Positions 35,159 to 44,483 of a DNA stretch of 64,000 nt are shown in pieces. This DNA is from Streptomyces puniciscabiei. GTDB taxonomy: Bacteria; Actinomycetota; Actinomycetes; Streptomycetales; Streptomycetaceae. The position numbers were made by a program, and so were the translations under genes. Position 1 is the stretch's first letter; the number at the start of each line of letters is the position of its first letter. The DNA lies in NCBI RefSeq assembly GCF_006715785.1, contig NZ_VFNX01000005.1, forward strand, positions 124,001 to 188,000, given 5' to 3'. The notes under the pieces are model-generated. The model was not told where the DNA came from. It searched no databases and worked only from the letters and a program-made list of their open reading frames with translations.

Positions 35159-36141
35159 GTCGTCACACCTCTTTCTGGGAGTCGTTGGTGGATGTTCCGG
35201 CCCGCCTCGCCGAGCTTGGCGTCGACCTCGGCCTCGGTCGGCATCGCGTCGGAGCAGGAAAGTCGGCTCGCGACAATGGCGCCGGCGGCGTTGGCGAAGA
35301 TCACGGTGCGGCGGGTGTCCCAGCCCGACAGCAGGCCGTGGCACAGCGCGCCGCCGAAGGCGTCTCCGGCGCCGAGCCCGTTGACGACCTCCACCGGAAC
35401 CGGCGGGATCTCGGCGGTAGCACCGTCCCGGTCCATGGCCAGGACCCCCTTGGGGCCCTGCTTGACTATGGCCAGCTCCACTCCGGCGGCCAGTAGCGCC
35501 TTCGCCGCCGCATACGGCTCACGCTCACCGGTGGCCACCTCGCACTCGTCAAGGTTGCCCACAGCAACCGTCGTGTGCCGCAGGGCCTGCGCGTAGAACC
35601 CGCGCGCCTGGTTCGGGTCGGCCCAGAACATCGGCCGCCAGTCCAGGTCGAAGACCGTCGTCCCCGCCTTGCCCCGGTGAGCGAGGGCGGCCAACGTGGC
35701 CGAGCGGCTCGGTTCCTCGCTGAGCCCGGTACCTGTCACCCAGAGGACCGCCGCGTCCCGTACTGCCCCCAGGTCCAGCTCACCAGCGGTGATGTCCAGG
35801 TCGGGGGCCTTCGGGAGCCGGTAGAAGTACAGCGGGAAGTCATCCGGTGGGAAGATCTCGCAGAAGGTCACCGGCGTCGGTGCGATGTCCGACGTACCGA
35901 CGAACCGGCTGTCGACGCCGTAGCTCTCCAGTGCCTGTCGGACGAAGTCCCCGAACGGGTCCCTGCCCGTCTTTGTGATCACAGCCGAGGAGTGCCCGTA
36001 CCGGGACGCGGCCACCGCCACATTGGTCGGGCTACCCCCGAGATACTTGCCGAACGAGGTGACCTCCGCCAGCCCCACGCCGGTCTGAAGTGGATAGACA
36101 TCCACTCCCACGCGGCCAATGGTCAGCACTTCGAACGGCAT
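35140..36141 (-). CDS. iolC: 5-dehydro-2-deoxygluconokinase
   Basis: 333 aa, PfkB family. Start at MPFEVLTIGRVGVDVYPLQ; GKYLGGSPTNVAVAASRYG (about residues 30-48) is the substrate-side motif, GNLDECEVATGE (about 193-204) is internal, and GLGAGDAFGGALCHGL (about 254-269) is the ATP/anion-hole motif with the catalytic Asp. Phosphorylates 2-deoxy-5-keto-gluconate. A 116-bp gap separates it from the transporter ATPase upstream. Confidence 0.95.
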   Translation of the reverse strand: MPFEVLTIGRVGVDVYPLQTGVGLAEVTSFGKYLGGSPTNVAVAASRYGHSSAVITKTGRDPFGDFVRQALESYGVDSRFVGTSDIAPTPVTFCEIFPPDDFPLYFYRLPKAPDLDITAGELDLGAVRDAAVLWVTGTGLSEEPSRSATLAALAHRGKAGTTVFDLDWRPMFWADPNQARGFYAQALRHTTVAVGNLDECEVATGEREPYAAAKALLAAGVELAIVKQGPKGVLAMDRDGATAEIPPVPVEVVNGLGAGDAFGGALCHGLLSGWDTRRTVIFANAAGAIVASRLSCSDAMPTEAEVDAKLGEAGRNIHQRLPERGVTTCCPRM

Positions 36142-36257
36142 GACACTGATTTCCCTTCGCTCCGGAGACTCCGGGGGTGGAGAGGTGGACTTGGCGTCTG
36201 AGCCGGTTGCGCCCGTCGGTGGCGGAGACGTGTGGGCCGGGCTGGCCGCCACGGTTG

Positions 36258-37169
36258 TCAGGAGGCGGCTTCCTTGGTGACTGCCACGGGTGCGGTGAGG
36301 TCGGCCTCTTCGGGGAGTTCCTCGACGTCGACGCCGCGGACCTGGGACAACTCGTGCTTGAGCGCGGCGAGTTCGGCGCCGCCCGCCATGTGGTTGGTCA
36401 GCTCCTCGAGCGTGATCTGGCTGCGCTCGGCGGAGAGTTCCATCGTGCCCAGGCGCAGCACGCTGAAGTGGTCGCCGACCATGTAGGCGTGGTGCGGGTT
36501 GTGGGTGATGAAGATGACCCCGAGTCCGCGGTCGCGGGCGGCGGCCACGTACTTGAGGACGACACCGGACTGCTTGACGCCCAGGGCGGCGGTGGGTTCG
36601 TCCAGGATCAGGACGCGGGCGCCGAAGTAGACGGCGCGGGCGATGGCCACGCACTGGCGCTGACCGCCGGAGAGGGTGCCGATGGGCTGTTCGAGGTCGT
36701 CCAGGACGATGCCCATCTCGCGCAGTTCGTGGTCGGCGGTCTTCTTCATCCTCTCGATGTCCAGGCGGCGCAACGGCCAGGGGCCCTTGGTCATCTCGGA
36801 GCCCAGGAAGAAGTTGCGCCACACCGGCATCAGCGGGACCACGGCGAGGTCCTGGTAGACGGTCGCGATGCCCTTGTCCAACGCCTCGCGCGGGGTGGAG
36901 AAGCGCACCGGTTCGCCGTCGACGAGGAACTCGCCCGCGGTGTGCTGGTGCAGTCCGGAGATGATCTTGATGAGAGTGGACTTGCCGGCGCCGTTGTCGC
37001 CGAGCACACAGGTCACCTGGCCGGGATGCACCGTCAGGCTCACCCCGTGCAGGGCACGGATGTTGCCGTACGCCTTGCCCGCGTTGCGCAGTTCGACGAC
37101 CGGGGAGTCCTTCTCGGGGGCCCTGTCCGCGAGGACAGCGCCGTGGGTGCCGGTTTCGTTGGTTGTCAT
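36258..37169 (-). CDS. sugar ABC transporter ATP-binding protein (inositol importer)
   Basis: 303 aa with a strong GGAGGTGACC ribosome binding site. Walker [10 protein letters not shown] (about residues 58-66), Q-loop [11 protein letters not shown], signature [16 protein letters not shown] (about 158-173), Walker [13 protein letters not shown], and H-loop ITHNP. Only one ATPase domain, unlike RbsA/MglA double-length proteins, so it probably works as a homodimer. Third gene of the importer. Confidence 0.93.
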   Translation of the reverse strand: MTTNETGTHGAVLADRAPEKDSPVVELRNAGKAYGNIRALHGVSLTVHPGQVTCVLGDNGAGKSTLIKIISGLHQHTAGEFLVDGEPVRFSTPREALDKGIATVYQDLAVVPLMPVWRNFFLGSEMTKGPWPLRRLDIERMKKTADHELREMGIVLDDLEQPIGTLSGGQRQCVAIARAVYFGARVLILDEPTAALGVKQSGVVLKYVAAARDRGLGVIFITHNPHHAYMVGDHFSVLRLGTMELSAERSQITLEELTNHMAGGAELAALKHELSQVRGVDVEELPEEADLTAPVAVTKEAAS

Positions 37170-37174
37170 TCGGG

Positions 37175-38254
37175 TCACCTCCGGGTCGCTGTGCGCTGGA
37201 CCCACAGATTGATCAGGACGGCGCCGAGGAGCATCACGCCGAGGAAGGCCTTGAACCAGTCGGGGTTCCAGCCGGCGTAGACGATGCCCTGCTGCACCAT
37301 GCCGAACATGAACGCGCCGAAGACCGGGCCGATCGCGGAACCAGAGCCGCCGGTCAGGAGACAGCCGCCGATCACCGCGCCCGAGATGTAGATCAGCTCG
37401 ATGCCCACGCCCTCGCCGGACTGCACGGTGTTGAACGAGAACAGTTGGTGCATGCCGACGAACCAGGCGCCGACGCCGACCAGCATGAACAGCGAGATCT
37501 TCGTGAAGGCGACCGGAACGCCGACCGCGCGGGCCGACTCCTTGTTGCCGCCGACCGCGAAGATCCAGTTGCCGTACTTGGTGCGCAGCAGCACCCAGGT
37601 GGCGATCGCCGCGAACAGCAGCCACCAGAAGACGGTGATCTTCACCTGGACGCCGCCGATGTCGAAGCTGGAGGCGAAGACCTTCTTGGCCTGGTCGAAG
37701 CCGTCCATGGTGCTGATGTCGTCGGTGGCGACGTTGCCGGTGACCAGCTTGGTCACCGCGAGGTTGACCCCTTGCAGGATCAGAAAGCTGCCCAGGGTGA
37801 CCAGGAAGCTCGGCAGTCCGGTCTTGACGACCATCCAGCCGTTGAAGAAGCCGATCGCCAGCGACACGATCAGGGCGGCGATGACGCCGACCCAGACGTT
37901 CATGCTCAGCTGGTAGGCGGTCATGCTCGCGGTCAGCGCCGAGGTGATCACCCCGACGCCGGCCGACAGGTCGAACTCGCCGCCGATCATCAGCAGTGCC
38001 ACCGGGACGGTCACGATGCCCAGGGTGGAGGACTGGTAGAGGATGTTCGCCATCGAGCCGGCGTCGCGCACCGGCGGCGCCGCGATCAGGAAGAACACGT
38101 AGACGGCCACGGCACCGAGGAAGACGCCCACGTCGGGGCGGGCCAACAGCCTTACGATCATGGACCGTTCGGCGGTGCGCCCGTCGGTGTCCTTGGGGCC
38201 GGGGGCCGGCGGTGAGGTCACCGCCGGCTCGGCATGCTGGGTCATGCTCGTCAC
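37175..38254 (-). CDS. sugar ABC transporter permease (inositol importer)
   Basis: 359 aa, RbsC-like (BPD_transp_2). About nine to ten hydrophobic segments are visible, for example [36 protein letters not shown] and [18 protein letters not shown]-like region [13 protein letters not shown] (about residues 225-237) contacts the ATPase. GTG start overlaps the binding-protein stop (GTGA). Confidence 0.93.
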   Translation of the reverse strand: MTSMTQHAEPAVTSPPAPGPKDTDGRTAERSMIVRLLARPDVGVFLGAVAVYVFFLIAAPPVRDAGSMANILYQSSTLGIVTVPVALLMIGGEFDLSAGVGVITSALTASMTAYQLSMNVWVGVIAALIVSLAIGFFNGWMVVKTGLPSFLVTLGSFLILQGVNLAVTKLVTGNVATDDISTMDGFDQAKKVFASSFDIGGVQVKITVFWWLLFAAIATWVLLRTKYGNWIFAVGGNKESARAVGVPVAFTKISLFMLVGVGAWFVGMHQLFSFNTVQSGEGVGIELIYISGAVIGGCLLTGGSGSAIGPVFGAFMFGMVQQGIVYAGWNPDWFKAFLGVMLLGAVLINLWVQRTATRR

Positions 38255-39255
38255 CGGGTTCCCTTTGCGGCGAAGGCGGCGACCTTGTCGACGTTGGACT
38301 TGTCGACGAAGGCAGGGCCGGTCAGCACGGGCTGTTCACCGCCGCCGCTGTAGTTGCCGTTGTTCTTGTAGAGCCACAGCGCGTCGACGGCCAGGTAGCC
38401 CTGGAGGTAGGGCTGTTGGTCGACGGCGAACTGGATGGAGTTCTCCTGGATGGCCTTGATGAGGTCCTTGTTGAGGTCGAAGGTGGCGACCTTCGCCTTG
38501 CTGCCGGCGTCCGAGACCGACTGCGTGGCGGTCAGCGCGATCGGCGCGGCAAGCGTGACCACCTCGTCGATGGACTTGTCTGCCGAGAGCTTGGCGGTGA
38601 TCGTCGACTTCACCGACGGCATGTCGGTTCCGTTGACGTAGAGGACGTCGGTCTTGCCGGAGAAGGTCTTCTTCACGCCGTCGCAGCGCTGGGTCAGGGC
38701 GATGTTGCCCTGTTCCTGGACGACGCAGACGGCGTGCTTGGCGCCGATGTCATTGAGCTTCTTGCCGAACGCCTCGCCTGCCACGGTCTCGTCCTGGCCG
38801 AAGTACTCCAGGAGGCCCAGACTCTTCCACTGGCTCAGGCCGGCGTTGAGGCCGGTCACGGGTATGCCGGCCTGCTCCGCCTTGGCCAGGACGGACTTCA
38901 TGGCGTCCGGCTTGGCCAGCGTGACGGCAATGCCGTCGACCTTCTGGTCGATCGCGTTCTGCACCAGGTTGGCCTGGTTGCCCGCGTTGGGGTCGGCGGA
39001 GTAGATGAGCTTGATGTTGTCCTTGGCCGCGGCGGCCTCGGCGCCCTTGCGGACGGTGTCCCAGAAGGTGTCGCCGGGGGCCTGGTGGGTGACCAGCGCG
39101 ACGGTCATGCGGGGCGTGGTGGCCTTGCCCGCCGACGCGCCGTTCGCGGTCTCCTCGGACTTCTTGCCGCCTGAGCTGCTGGAGCAGCCGGTGGCGAGAA
39201 GAGCGCCGGTGAGAACGGTGGCGGCCAGTGCGGCGGCTCTGTGGTGTCTGTGCAT
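38251..39255 (-). CDS. sugar-binding lipoprotein of the inositol ABC importer
   Basis: 334 aa. Lipoprotein signal: [25 protein letters not shown] with lipobox LATGC, lipidated Cys at residue 24. The rest is a type I periplasmic-binding fold ([60 protein letters not shown]). First gene of the long operon, preceded by the paired operators at 39417-39443. Substrate myo-inositol is inferred from the operon. Confidence 0.92.
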   Translation of the reverse strand: MHRHHRAAALAATVLTGALLATGCSSSSGGKKSEETANGASAGKATTPRMTVALVTHQAPGDTFWDTVRKGAEAAAAKDNIKLIYSADPNAGNQANLVQNAIDQKVDGIAVTLAKPDAMKSVLAKAEQAGIPVTGLNAGLSQWKSLGLLEYFGQDETVAGEAFGKKLNDIGAKHAVCVVQEQGNIALTQRCDGVKKTFSGKTDVLYVNGTDMPSVKSTITAKLSADKSIDEVVTLAAPIALTATQSVSDAGSKAKVATFDLNKDLIKAIQENSIQFAVDQQPYLQGYLAVDALWLYKNNGNYSGGGEQPVLTGPAFVDKSNVDKVAAFAAKGTR

Positions 39256-39416
39256 GTCCCTTGCACCTCGCTGTGCTGATCAGGGTGGGAATGGGGTTCC
39301 GGCCTCGGGAGGGCCGCGCCCGGCCGAGTGACGCGGGCGAGCGGTTGATGAGAACGCCGTGTGCGGCGGAACGTGTCGTCTGCGGCAGCCATCGGGTGTG
39401 TGCGGCTCGGCAGCCT

Positions 39417-39443
39417 CTAGAACGTGCTACTAGTACGTTCTAG
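39417..39443. promoter_or_regulatory. paired LacI-type operators forming a 27-bp inverted repeat before the importer-iol operon
   Basis: Left site TAGAACGTGCTA (39418-39429) and right site TAGTACGTTCTA (39431-39442), separated by one base. Each is a near-copy of the perfect site at 28796, and together the halves CTAGAACGTGCTA and TAGTACGTTCTAG mirror each other at 12 of 13 positions. Located about 160 bp upstream of the binding-protein start. Confidence 0.75.
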
Positions 39444-39611
39444 ATGCCCGTACTATCGAATGCCCTGTCGGCGGTGTCAAGAGGTTTGTCAGGACGTATC
39501 GACAATATGGACTGCCTGGCCGCCGACGTGATCTCGAGGATGTCGGGTGTGCGCTCCTCTTCATGCCGCTCGATCCGGCGTCCGGAAAGGACCGCGCTGA
39601 CGGACGAAGCA

Positions 39612-39750
39612 TCCGTGGTGAACCTGATCGGCCATCTCATCGAGCGCCGACTGAAGCTGTCCCCCACTTTGACCCGGGATGTCGTGGTCCAGCGAGAGCT
39701 ACGGGTGCCGATGCCCAACGGGGTCGACCTGCCGGCCGATCTCTCGGCAT
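39612..39750 (+). pseudogene. N-terminal fragment of a CocE/NonD-family hydrolase
   Basis: The plus frame reads LIGHLIERRLKLSPTLTRDV, then VVVQRELRVPMPNGVDLPAD, matching the start of CocE/NonD hydrolases (usually ...MPDGV-x-LLAD). It stops being recognisable at about 39750, where the minus-strand PanE remnant begins, so a deletion or rearrangement joined the two. Confidence 0.55.
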
Positions 39751-39754
39751 CACG

Positions 39755-40090
39755 ATGCCTCCGATGACAACGGTGGCGGAGCTTCCACGGACGGCGTCGC
39801 CAAGGTGGTTCAGGAGTGTGGTGCCCTCAACGGAGTACGAGGAGGCGCCGTCGAGGGTGACGATGCCGTACTCATAGGTCTGGTCGGCGACTTCCGAGAC
39901 ATCCGAAATCACCCGGTAGCCAGCGGAGTGATTCACGGTCGCGCTGTCCTAGGAGGAGAGGGTCTGGGGCAGCGACAGCTTCTCCACGTGTGCCGGCCGT
40001 ACCTGGAACATCACTTCGGCGCGGCTAACTGCAGGTGGTATCCGGTTATGACGCCCATTGCTCCAGCTCCGACAAGCAGTAGGTGGGGGA
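39755..40090 (-). pseudogene. decayed ketopantoate reductase (ApbA/PanE)-family gene
   Basis: Conserved pieces in order: LLLVGAGAMGVITGYHLQLA (Rossmann GxGxxG), then after a one-base deletion AEVMFQVRPAHVEKLSLPQT, an in-frame TAG at 39949-39951, then VNHSAGYRVISDVSEV and IVTLDGASSYSVEG. The C-terminal half is absent. It ends against the CocE-like fragment. Confidence 0.75.
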
Positions 40091-40352
40091 CAGCGACGCG
40101 TCGTAGGGCACAGGTGTTCCTCTTTGTGGGTGAGAGGAAGAAACCCGGAGGCCAGCTCCGCGTGCGCGACTGTTTGCTTGGACGCCCTTTCGTCGCGCGG
40201 GCCGACCGATGACGTACAGGGCCGCACTCAGGCACGGCCGAGCAGGGGAGCCGCCTTCCACGGCCAGGGCCGGCGAACGGTGACGGCCGAGCTGACGTTT
40301 CCGAGGGCGTTGTGCGAGCGTGAAGGTGCGGGCGGCGCGGCTTGGCTCGGGC

Positions 40353-41225
40353 TCAGGATCCAAGGAACTCGAGTGCCCTTGCCACGAATTCATCGTGGTA
40401 CTGGAAGATCCCCCCGTGTCCGGCATCCGGGTAGAGGGGCACGAGTTCACTCCTGGGCAGGCGGGCGGCCAGGTCGAGTGTGTTGTGGCTGGGCACCATG
40501 CGGTCGTTCTCGCCGTTTGCCACGAGCACCGGTTGACGAATCTCCGACAGGTCCGACGGTGCCTGGCGGCCCCATTGTCTGATGGCCTTCAGCTGGGCTC
40601 GGAACGCCGGCAATGAGATGTCCTTGTCGCGGTGGTGCGTGCGCTCCTTCAGCCGTTCCAGCAAGGCCCGTCCCGCCCGCCGACCGCCCTCGGTCTCGGT
40701 GAAGAAGAGGGAGAGCTTGGGATCCTGGCGGGTCAGGGCGCCCTTGAGCGTGGCCTGGAGGGTGAGCGCCGGGACCTTGTCGATGCCGGGGCCACCGGCG
40801 GGGCCTGTGCCCGCCAGGATGACCTTGCGGATGAGGTGAGGTTCTTGTTCCGCGATGACCTGTGCGATGAAGCCGCCCATCGACAGGCCGAGCAGATCGA
40901 CCTGGTCGAACCCGAGGGCTCGGATGAACAGCACCGCGTCGCGGGCCATCGCCTCGATCGTGTCCGGCGTGGAGCCGCTCGATCCGCCCACCCCGCGGTT
41001 GTCGAAGGCGATGACCCGGCGTCGTGCGGCGAGTCCGTCGACGACGCGCGGGTCCCAGTTGTCCAGGACCCCGGCCAGGTGAATCAGGAGGATCAGTGGT
41101 ACGCCGTCCTCAGGGCCGAGTTCCCGGTAGGCGAAGTCCTCGCCGCGGACGGACACGGAGCGGGTCGGCGCGTTCTGGTACGACGACGAGGGCGAGGAGG
41201 ACGGTGAATTCCGCGGTGTGTTCAT
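40353..41225 (-). CDS. alpha/beta hydrolase
   Basis: 290 aa. Oxyanion region LILLIHLAGVLDNWDPRVVD, nucleophile elbow GLSMGG (about residues 112-117), acid in ANGENDRM (about 235-242), His in DAGHGGIFQYHDEF (about 265-278): a complete Ser-Asp-His triad. Closely related to the proteins encoded at 53323 and 58787. It is divergent from the TetR gene at 41655 with an operator-like palindrome between them. Substrate unknown; esterase, lactonase or C-C hydrolase are possible. Confidence 0.88.
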   Translation of the reverse strand: MNTPRNSPSSSPSSSYQNAPTRSVSVRGEDFAYRELGPEDGVPLILLIHLAGVLDNWDPRVVDGLAARRRVIAFDNRGVGGSSGSTPDTIEAMARDAVLFIRALGFDQVDLLGLSMGGFIAQVIAEQEPHLIRKVILAGTGPAGGPGIDKVPALTLQATLKGALTRQDPKLSLFFTETEGGRRAGRALLERLKERTHHRDKDISLPAFRAQLKAIRQWGRQAPSDLSEIRQPVLVANGENDRMVPSHNTLDLAARLPRSELVPLYPDAGHGGIFQYHDEFVARALEFLGS

Positions 41226-41654
41226 GTCCAGGTCTTTCTGTAGCGAGTTTCAAGGACGGAGTTCTCTTCGCCGGCGCCCGATGCACTGCACCGACACTGT
41301 CGACCAGGTCACACAGTGGTGGGTACCGACCCATGTCATCCGGCTCGTTCTGATCACACCCGGCATCCGCCTCGCCGAGCGCTGAGGCGGCGCCAACCGA
41401 GGGACATTGGATTACACTCATAATACTGTGCATGAAGACGATGGATGGCAAGCGGGCCCCCGCAGTCGACCGCACTCCATGGTGCGCAAATGAACGCCCC
41501 CGAGTGAGGGGATACCGCTCCACCTGGCACGGCACCTCGCCGCCGAACGGGTGGCCGTCGGAGCCTCGAATCCATTGAAGTACGATCGAAATGTAAAATG
41601 ATAAGAGTGCCCGCCAAGAGCAAGCAGCCTCTCCGACGAGCAAAGGAGCGCGCG
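41226..41654. promoter_or_regulatory. divergent regulatory region between alpha/beta hydrolase and TetR
   Basis: 429 bp without a gene. It is unusually AT-rich for this DNA in two places: TTACACTCATAATACTGTG (41412-41430) and around 41576-41607. The second contains AGTACGATCGAAAT (41579-41592), a variant of the ATTACGATCGTAAT palindrome found at 45701, and sits 63 bp before the TetR start. Confidence 0.6.
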
Positions 41655-42257
41655 GTGCGCTACGGGAAAGAGCACAAGCAGGCGACCCGGCAGCGGATCA
41701 TCGAGGCGGCCGGTCGCCGGTTCAAGCGGGACGGCATCGACGGCTCGGGCATCTCAACCCTCATGACGGACGCGGGGCTGACCAACGGCGCCTTCTACAC
41801 CCATTTCACGTCGAAAGACGACCTCGTGGCCACCGCGGTCTCCGACCAATTGCAGGCGCAGAACGCGAGGATCGTCGCGCAGGCGGCACCCGGGCGCGCA
41901 GGACTTGAGCAGATCGTGCGCCGGTACCTGTCCGCCCAGCATCGCGACAGCTCCGACGACGGCTGCCCCTCCGCCGCCCTGCTCGACGAAATCCGGCGCT
42001 GCACAGACCCGACCAAGCAGGCTTACACCGACGGCGTACTGATGGTCATCGACGGCATCGCCGCCCGCCTGGCACCCGACGATCCCCTCTCGGCCCGCAC
42101 CAAGGCGCTCGGCGCCTACGCGATGATGGCCGGGACGCTCCAGCTCTCCCGAGCCCTCACCGACCGGCAGCTTGCCGACGAACTGCTCGAACAGGGCATC
42201 CACAACGCCCTCGCCCTGCTGGGCGTGGAGCACGGGCACTCCAGCCCCGGGATGTGA
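41655..42257 (+). CDS. TetR-family regulator (VRYxKEHKQ subgroup, copy 1)
   Basis: 200 aa. I place the start at the GTG at 41655 because AAAGGAG lies 6 bp upstream and the paralogue at 42532 aligns from the same VRY. Helix-turn-helix: RIIEAAGRRFKRDGIDGSGI, then LMTDAGLTNGAFYTHFTSKDDLV (about residues 12-56). The C-terminal ligand domain contains RYLSAQHRDSSDDGCPSAAL. Divergent from the hydrolase at 40353, which it probably represses. Confidence 0.9.
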   Translation: MRYGKEHKQATRQRIIEAAGRRFKRDGIDGSGISTLMTDAGLTNGAFYTHFTSKDDLVATAVSDQLQAQNARIVAQAAPGRAGLEQIVRRYLSAQHRDSSDDGCPSAALLDEIRRCTDPTKQAYTDGVLMVIDGIAARLAPDDPLSARTKALGAYAMMAGTLQLSRALTDRQLADELLEQGIHNALALLGVEHGHSSPGM

Positions 42258-42261
42258 CACA

Positions 42262-42425
42262 CCCGCACCCCTTGGATGGTTCCGACCCGGAACTCGGTCG
42301 ACCTGGCGCGCGAGTGCCGAACGGCGAGTTGGTCCCTCTACCCCGACGCCGGCCATGGCGGCATCTTCCAGTTCCACGGGCAGTTCGTGGAGACGGTTCT
42401 CGAGTTCCTCGAGCGGCAAAAGGCG
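42262..42425 (+). pseudogene. C-terminal fragment of an alpha/beta hydrolase
   Basis: Pieces RNSVDLA and YPDAGHGGIFQFHGQFVETV, then LEFLE correspond to the last 45 residues of the hydrolases at 40353 and 53323, including the catalytic His motif. A compensating pair of frame changes is seen around ARVPNGELV. No upstream part remains. It shows that another hydrolase copy once sat beside this TetR gene. Confidence 0.7.
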
Positions 42426-42531
42426 TGCGGTGCGGTCGTAGTCCGGGCCGAGGGTGGTGCCTCAGGGGCGTGGCGCCCTTTGGGCGAGCGGCTCGAGGCG
42501 CCCGTTCACTGACGCGACCTCGCCTTCCGCC

Positions 42532-43101
42532 TCACCCCATGAACGCGAGAGCGTTCTCGATCCCCAGCTCAAGGACCTCATCGGCGCGCTTCCGGTCGGA
42601 CAGGGCGCGGGACAGCTGCATCGTCCCCACCAGCATGGTGAACAGCCCGATGGCCTTGGCCTGAGCGGACCGCGGGTCCTCGGGTGTCAGGCGGGCGGAG
42701 ATCTCCTCCAGGATGGCCCGCGCGCCGTCGCTGTAGGCCTGCCTGGTCCCGTCCTCGCAGCGGCCGATCTCGTCGAGAAGGGCGGCGGAGGGGCATCCGA
42801 GGCCGGGGTGGTCCCGGTGCTCGGGAGACAGGTACTCGCGGATGAGGTCCTCGAGTCCCGGGCGGCCGGGCCGCAGGGTGCTGTAACTCGCGACCTGCGT
42901 GTGCAGTTCCTCGGCCACGACATGGGCGACGAGGTCGTCCTTGGACGCGAAGTGGGCGTAGAAGGCTCCGTTGGTGAGCCCCGCGTCCGCCATCAGCGTG
43001 GAGATACCCGAGCCGTCGATGCCGTCCTGCTTGAACCGGTGGCCGGCCTTTTCGATGATGCGTCGCCGCGTCACCTGCTTGTGCTCCTTGGCGTAGCGCA
43101 C
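42532..43101 (-). CDS. TetR-family regulator (VRYxKEHKQ subgroup, copy 2)
   Basis: 189 aa from a GTG at VRYAKEHKQ; GGAG lies 10 bp upstream, and an upstream ATG at 43134 is possible. Helix-turn-helix RIIEKAGHRFKQDGIDGSGI, then LMADAGLTNGAFYAHFASKDDLV is nearly identical to copy 1 in this region. The ligand domain keeps YLSPEHRDHPGLGCPSAALLDEIGRCED. It converges on copy 1; no target gene is adjacent apart from the hydrolase remnant. Confidence 0.9.
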   Translation of the reverse strand: MRYAKEHKQVTRRRIIEKAGHRFKQDGIDGSGISTLMADAGLTNGAFYAHFASKDDLVAHVVAEELHTQVASYSTLRPGRPGLEDLIREYLSPEHRDHPGLGCPSAALLDEIGRCEDGTRQAYSDGARAILEEISARLTPEDPRSAQAKAIGLFTMLVGTMQLSRALSDRKRADEVLELGIENALAFMG

Positions 43102-43177
43102 CACGAGCTTTCTCCGTTCGCTCCGTAAGGCCATGCTTCGCACTCAAGGATAATCCATGGCCTGACGCACGTAATAT

Positions 43178-43218
43178 CATGACCGGCGACCCCATGACCG
43201 GCGACCCCATGACCGGCG
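43178..43218. repeat. 15-bp direct repeat, 2.7 copies
   Basis: CATGACCGGCGACCC occurs at 43178-43192 and 43193-43207, followed by the first 11 bases again at 43208-43218. It lies just past the 3' end of the HxlR gene and 77 bp upstream of the TetR start. Confidence 0.85.
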
Positions 43219-43221
43219 TGC

Positions 43222-43719
43222 TCACGACCGGATGCGGGCACCGGGTCCGAGTCGGGCGGTGACTTCCGCGGGGCTGAGGGTGGAGTGCTCCGCGGAACAC
43301 TCGACGACGACGCGGACCGGGGCGTCGCAGTCGGTGTGACGGATGTCCAGTACGGGCCCCTCGGGGCCGAGGGCGTACGCCTCGCCCCACTGGCTCAGCG
43401 CCATCAGGACAGGCCACAGATCCCAGCCCTTGCGGGTCAGGCGGTACTCGTTGCGGGAGCGGCTGCCCGGCTCCTGGTATGGGACGGTCTTCAGGATGCC
43501 GGCCGCGATCAGCTTCCGGAGGCGGTTGCTGAGGACGGCTTCCGACAGGCCGATGTGGCGGTGGAAGTCGTCGAAGCGGCGGACTCCGTTGACGGCGTCA
43601 CGCAAGATCAGCAACGTCCATTTCTCTCCGACCACGTCGAGCGTGCGCTGGACGGGGCAGTTCTCCGTGCTCGCCTCAAGCCACTCCATCCCGCCAGCGT
43701 AAGGGTCTGGCTTCGTCAT
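43222..43719 (-). CDS. HxlR-family transcriptional regulator (copy 1)
   Basis: 165 aa. Winged-helix signature: ENCPVQRTLDVVGEKWTLLI (about residues 19-38), RFDDFHRHIGLSEAVLSNRL (about 48-67), LKTVPYQEPGSRSRNEYRLT (about 76-95), then KGWDL. Divergent from the thioesterase at 43782, with a 62-bp gap containing TTGACA (possible -35) and GAAAC...GTTTTC half-sites, so it likely controls that gene. Confidence 0.92.
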   Translation of the reverse strand: MTKPDPYAGGMEWLEASTENCPVQRTLDVVGEKWTLLILRDAVNGVRRFDDFHRHIGLSEAVLSNRLRKLIAAGILKTVPYQEPGSRSRNEYRLTRKGWDLWPVLMALSQWGEAYALGPEGPVLDIRHTDCDAPVRVVVECSAEHSTLSPAEVTARLGPGARIRS

Positions 43720-43781
43720 TGACAGTCAGGTGAGCGGGAAACTAGCTTCGTTTTCAAAAGTCAGATGGAAGGTGCCCGGCC

Positions 43782-44282
43782 GTGGGACGAACGCGTACGT
43801 ATCAATGGGAAGATCCCGCGATCCTGGCGGAAGCCGCCGGACGCATGGCCGGCATCGACTTCCTGCGTGAGTTGCGGGCGGGGCGACTGCCGGCGCCGCC
43901 CATCAATTACTCCATCGACTTCACTCTGAGCGAGGTGGAGCCCGGCAGGGCGGTCTTCTCCCTGACACCGGGTGAGGAGCACTACAACCCGATCGGCAGC
44001 GTGCACGGCGGCATCTTCGCCACCCTGCTCGACTCGGCGGCCGGCTGCGCGGTCCAGTCGACCCTTCCGCAGGGCGTTGCGTACACCTCGCTCGACCTCA
44101 CGGTGAAGTTTCTGCGACGGATCACCGTGGACACGGGCAGGGTACGCGCCATCGGCACGGTGGTCAGCAAGGGCCGTCAAACCGCCCTGGCCCAGGCGCA
44201 GTTGGTCGACGGCTCGGACCGTCTGCTCGCCCACGCCACCAGCAGCTGCATGCTCTTCCCGGTGTCACCCTCGCAGGGGTGA
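43782..44282 (+). CDS. PaaI-type hotdog-fold thioesterase
   Basis: 166 aa from a GTG with GGAAGG 8 bp upstream. The hotdog motif YNPIGSVHGGIFATLLDSAAG (about residues 67-87) carries the HGG active-site region and acidic Asp; LDLTVKFLRRI (about 106-116) follows. Hydrolyses acyl- or aryl-CoA thioesters. Divergent from an HxlR regulator. Confidence 0.88.
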   Translation: MGRTRTYQWEDPAILAEAAGRMAGIDFLRELRAGRLPAPPINYSIDFTLSEVEPGRAVFSLTPGEEHYNPIGSVHGGIFATLLDSAAGCAVQSTLPQGVAYTSLDLTVKFLRRITVDTGRVRAIGTVVSKGRQTALAQAQLVDGSDRLLAHATSSCMLFPVSPSQG

Positions 44283-44483
44283 GCCTCGGCGGCGACCGGT
44301 ATCGGTCCGGGCCGTGACGTCGCACTGCCTCGATCGCGGCGCAGACCGCCGGTGTGTGAGGTGAAACCGCTGCGGCGCAGGTCGGTCGCGGCCCGTAACT
44401 CCTCGAGTCGTCGGCCTCCGTGCGCCGCAGCTGTGTCGAGGCGGCGAAGGTGGTGGTTCCCTCGGTCGCCGGGCTGCTCTTCG

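Noticed and set aside
39444..39767. A complete 107-aa gene starting at 39444
   Set aside because: Only the last 45 residues resemble a known family (CocE start) and the rest is unlike any; best read as a fragment fused to spacer.
43719..43782. GAAAC...GTTTTC in the HxlR/thioesterase gap as a defined operator
   Set aside because: The arms are only four to five bases and imperfect; mentioned with the gene but not listed as a site.
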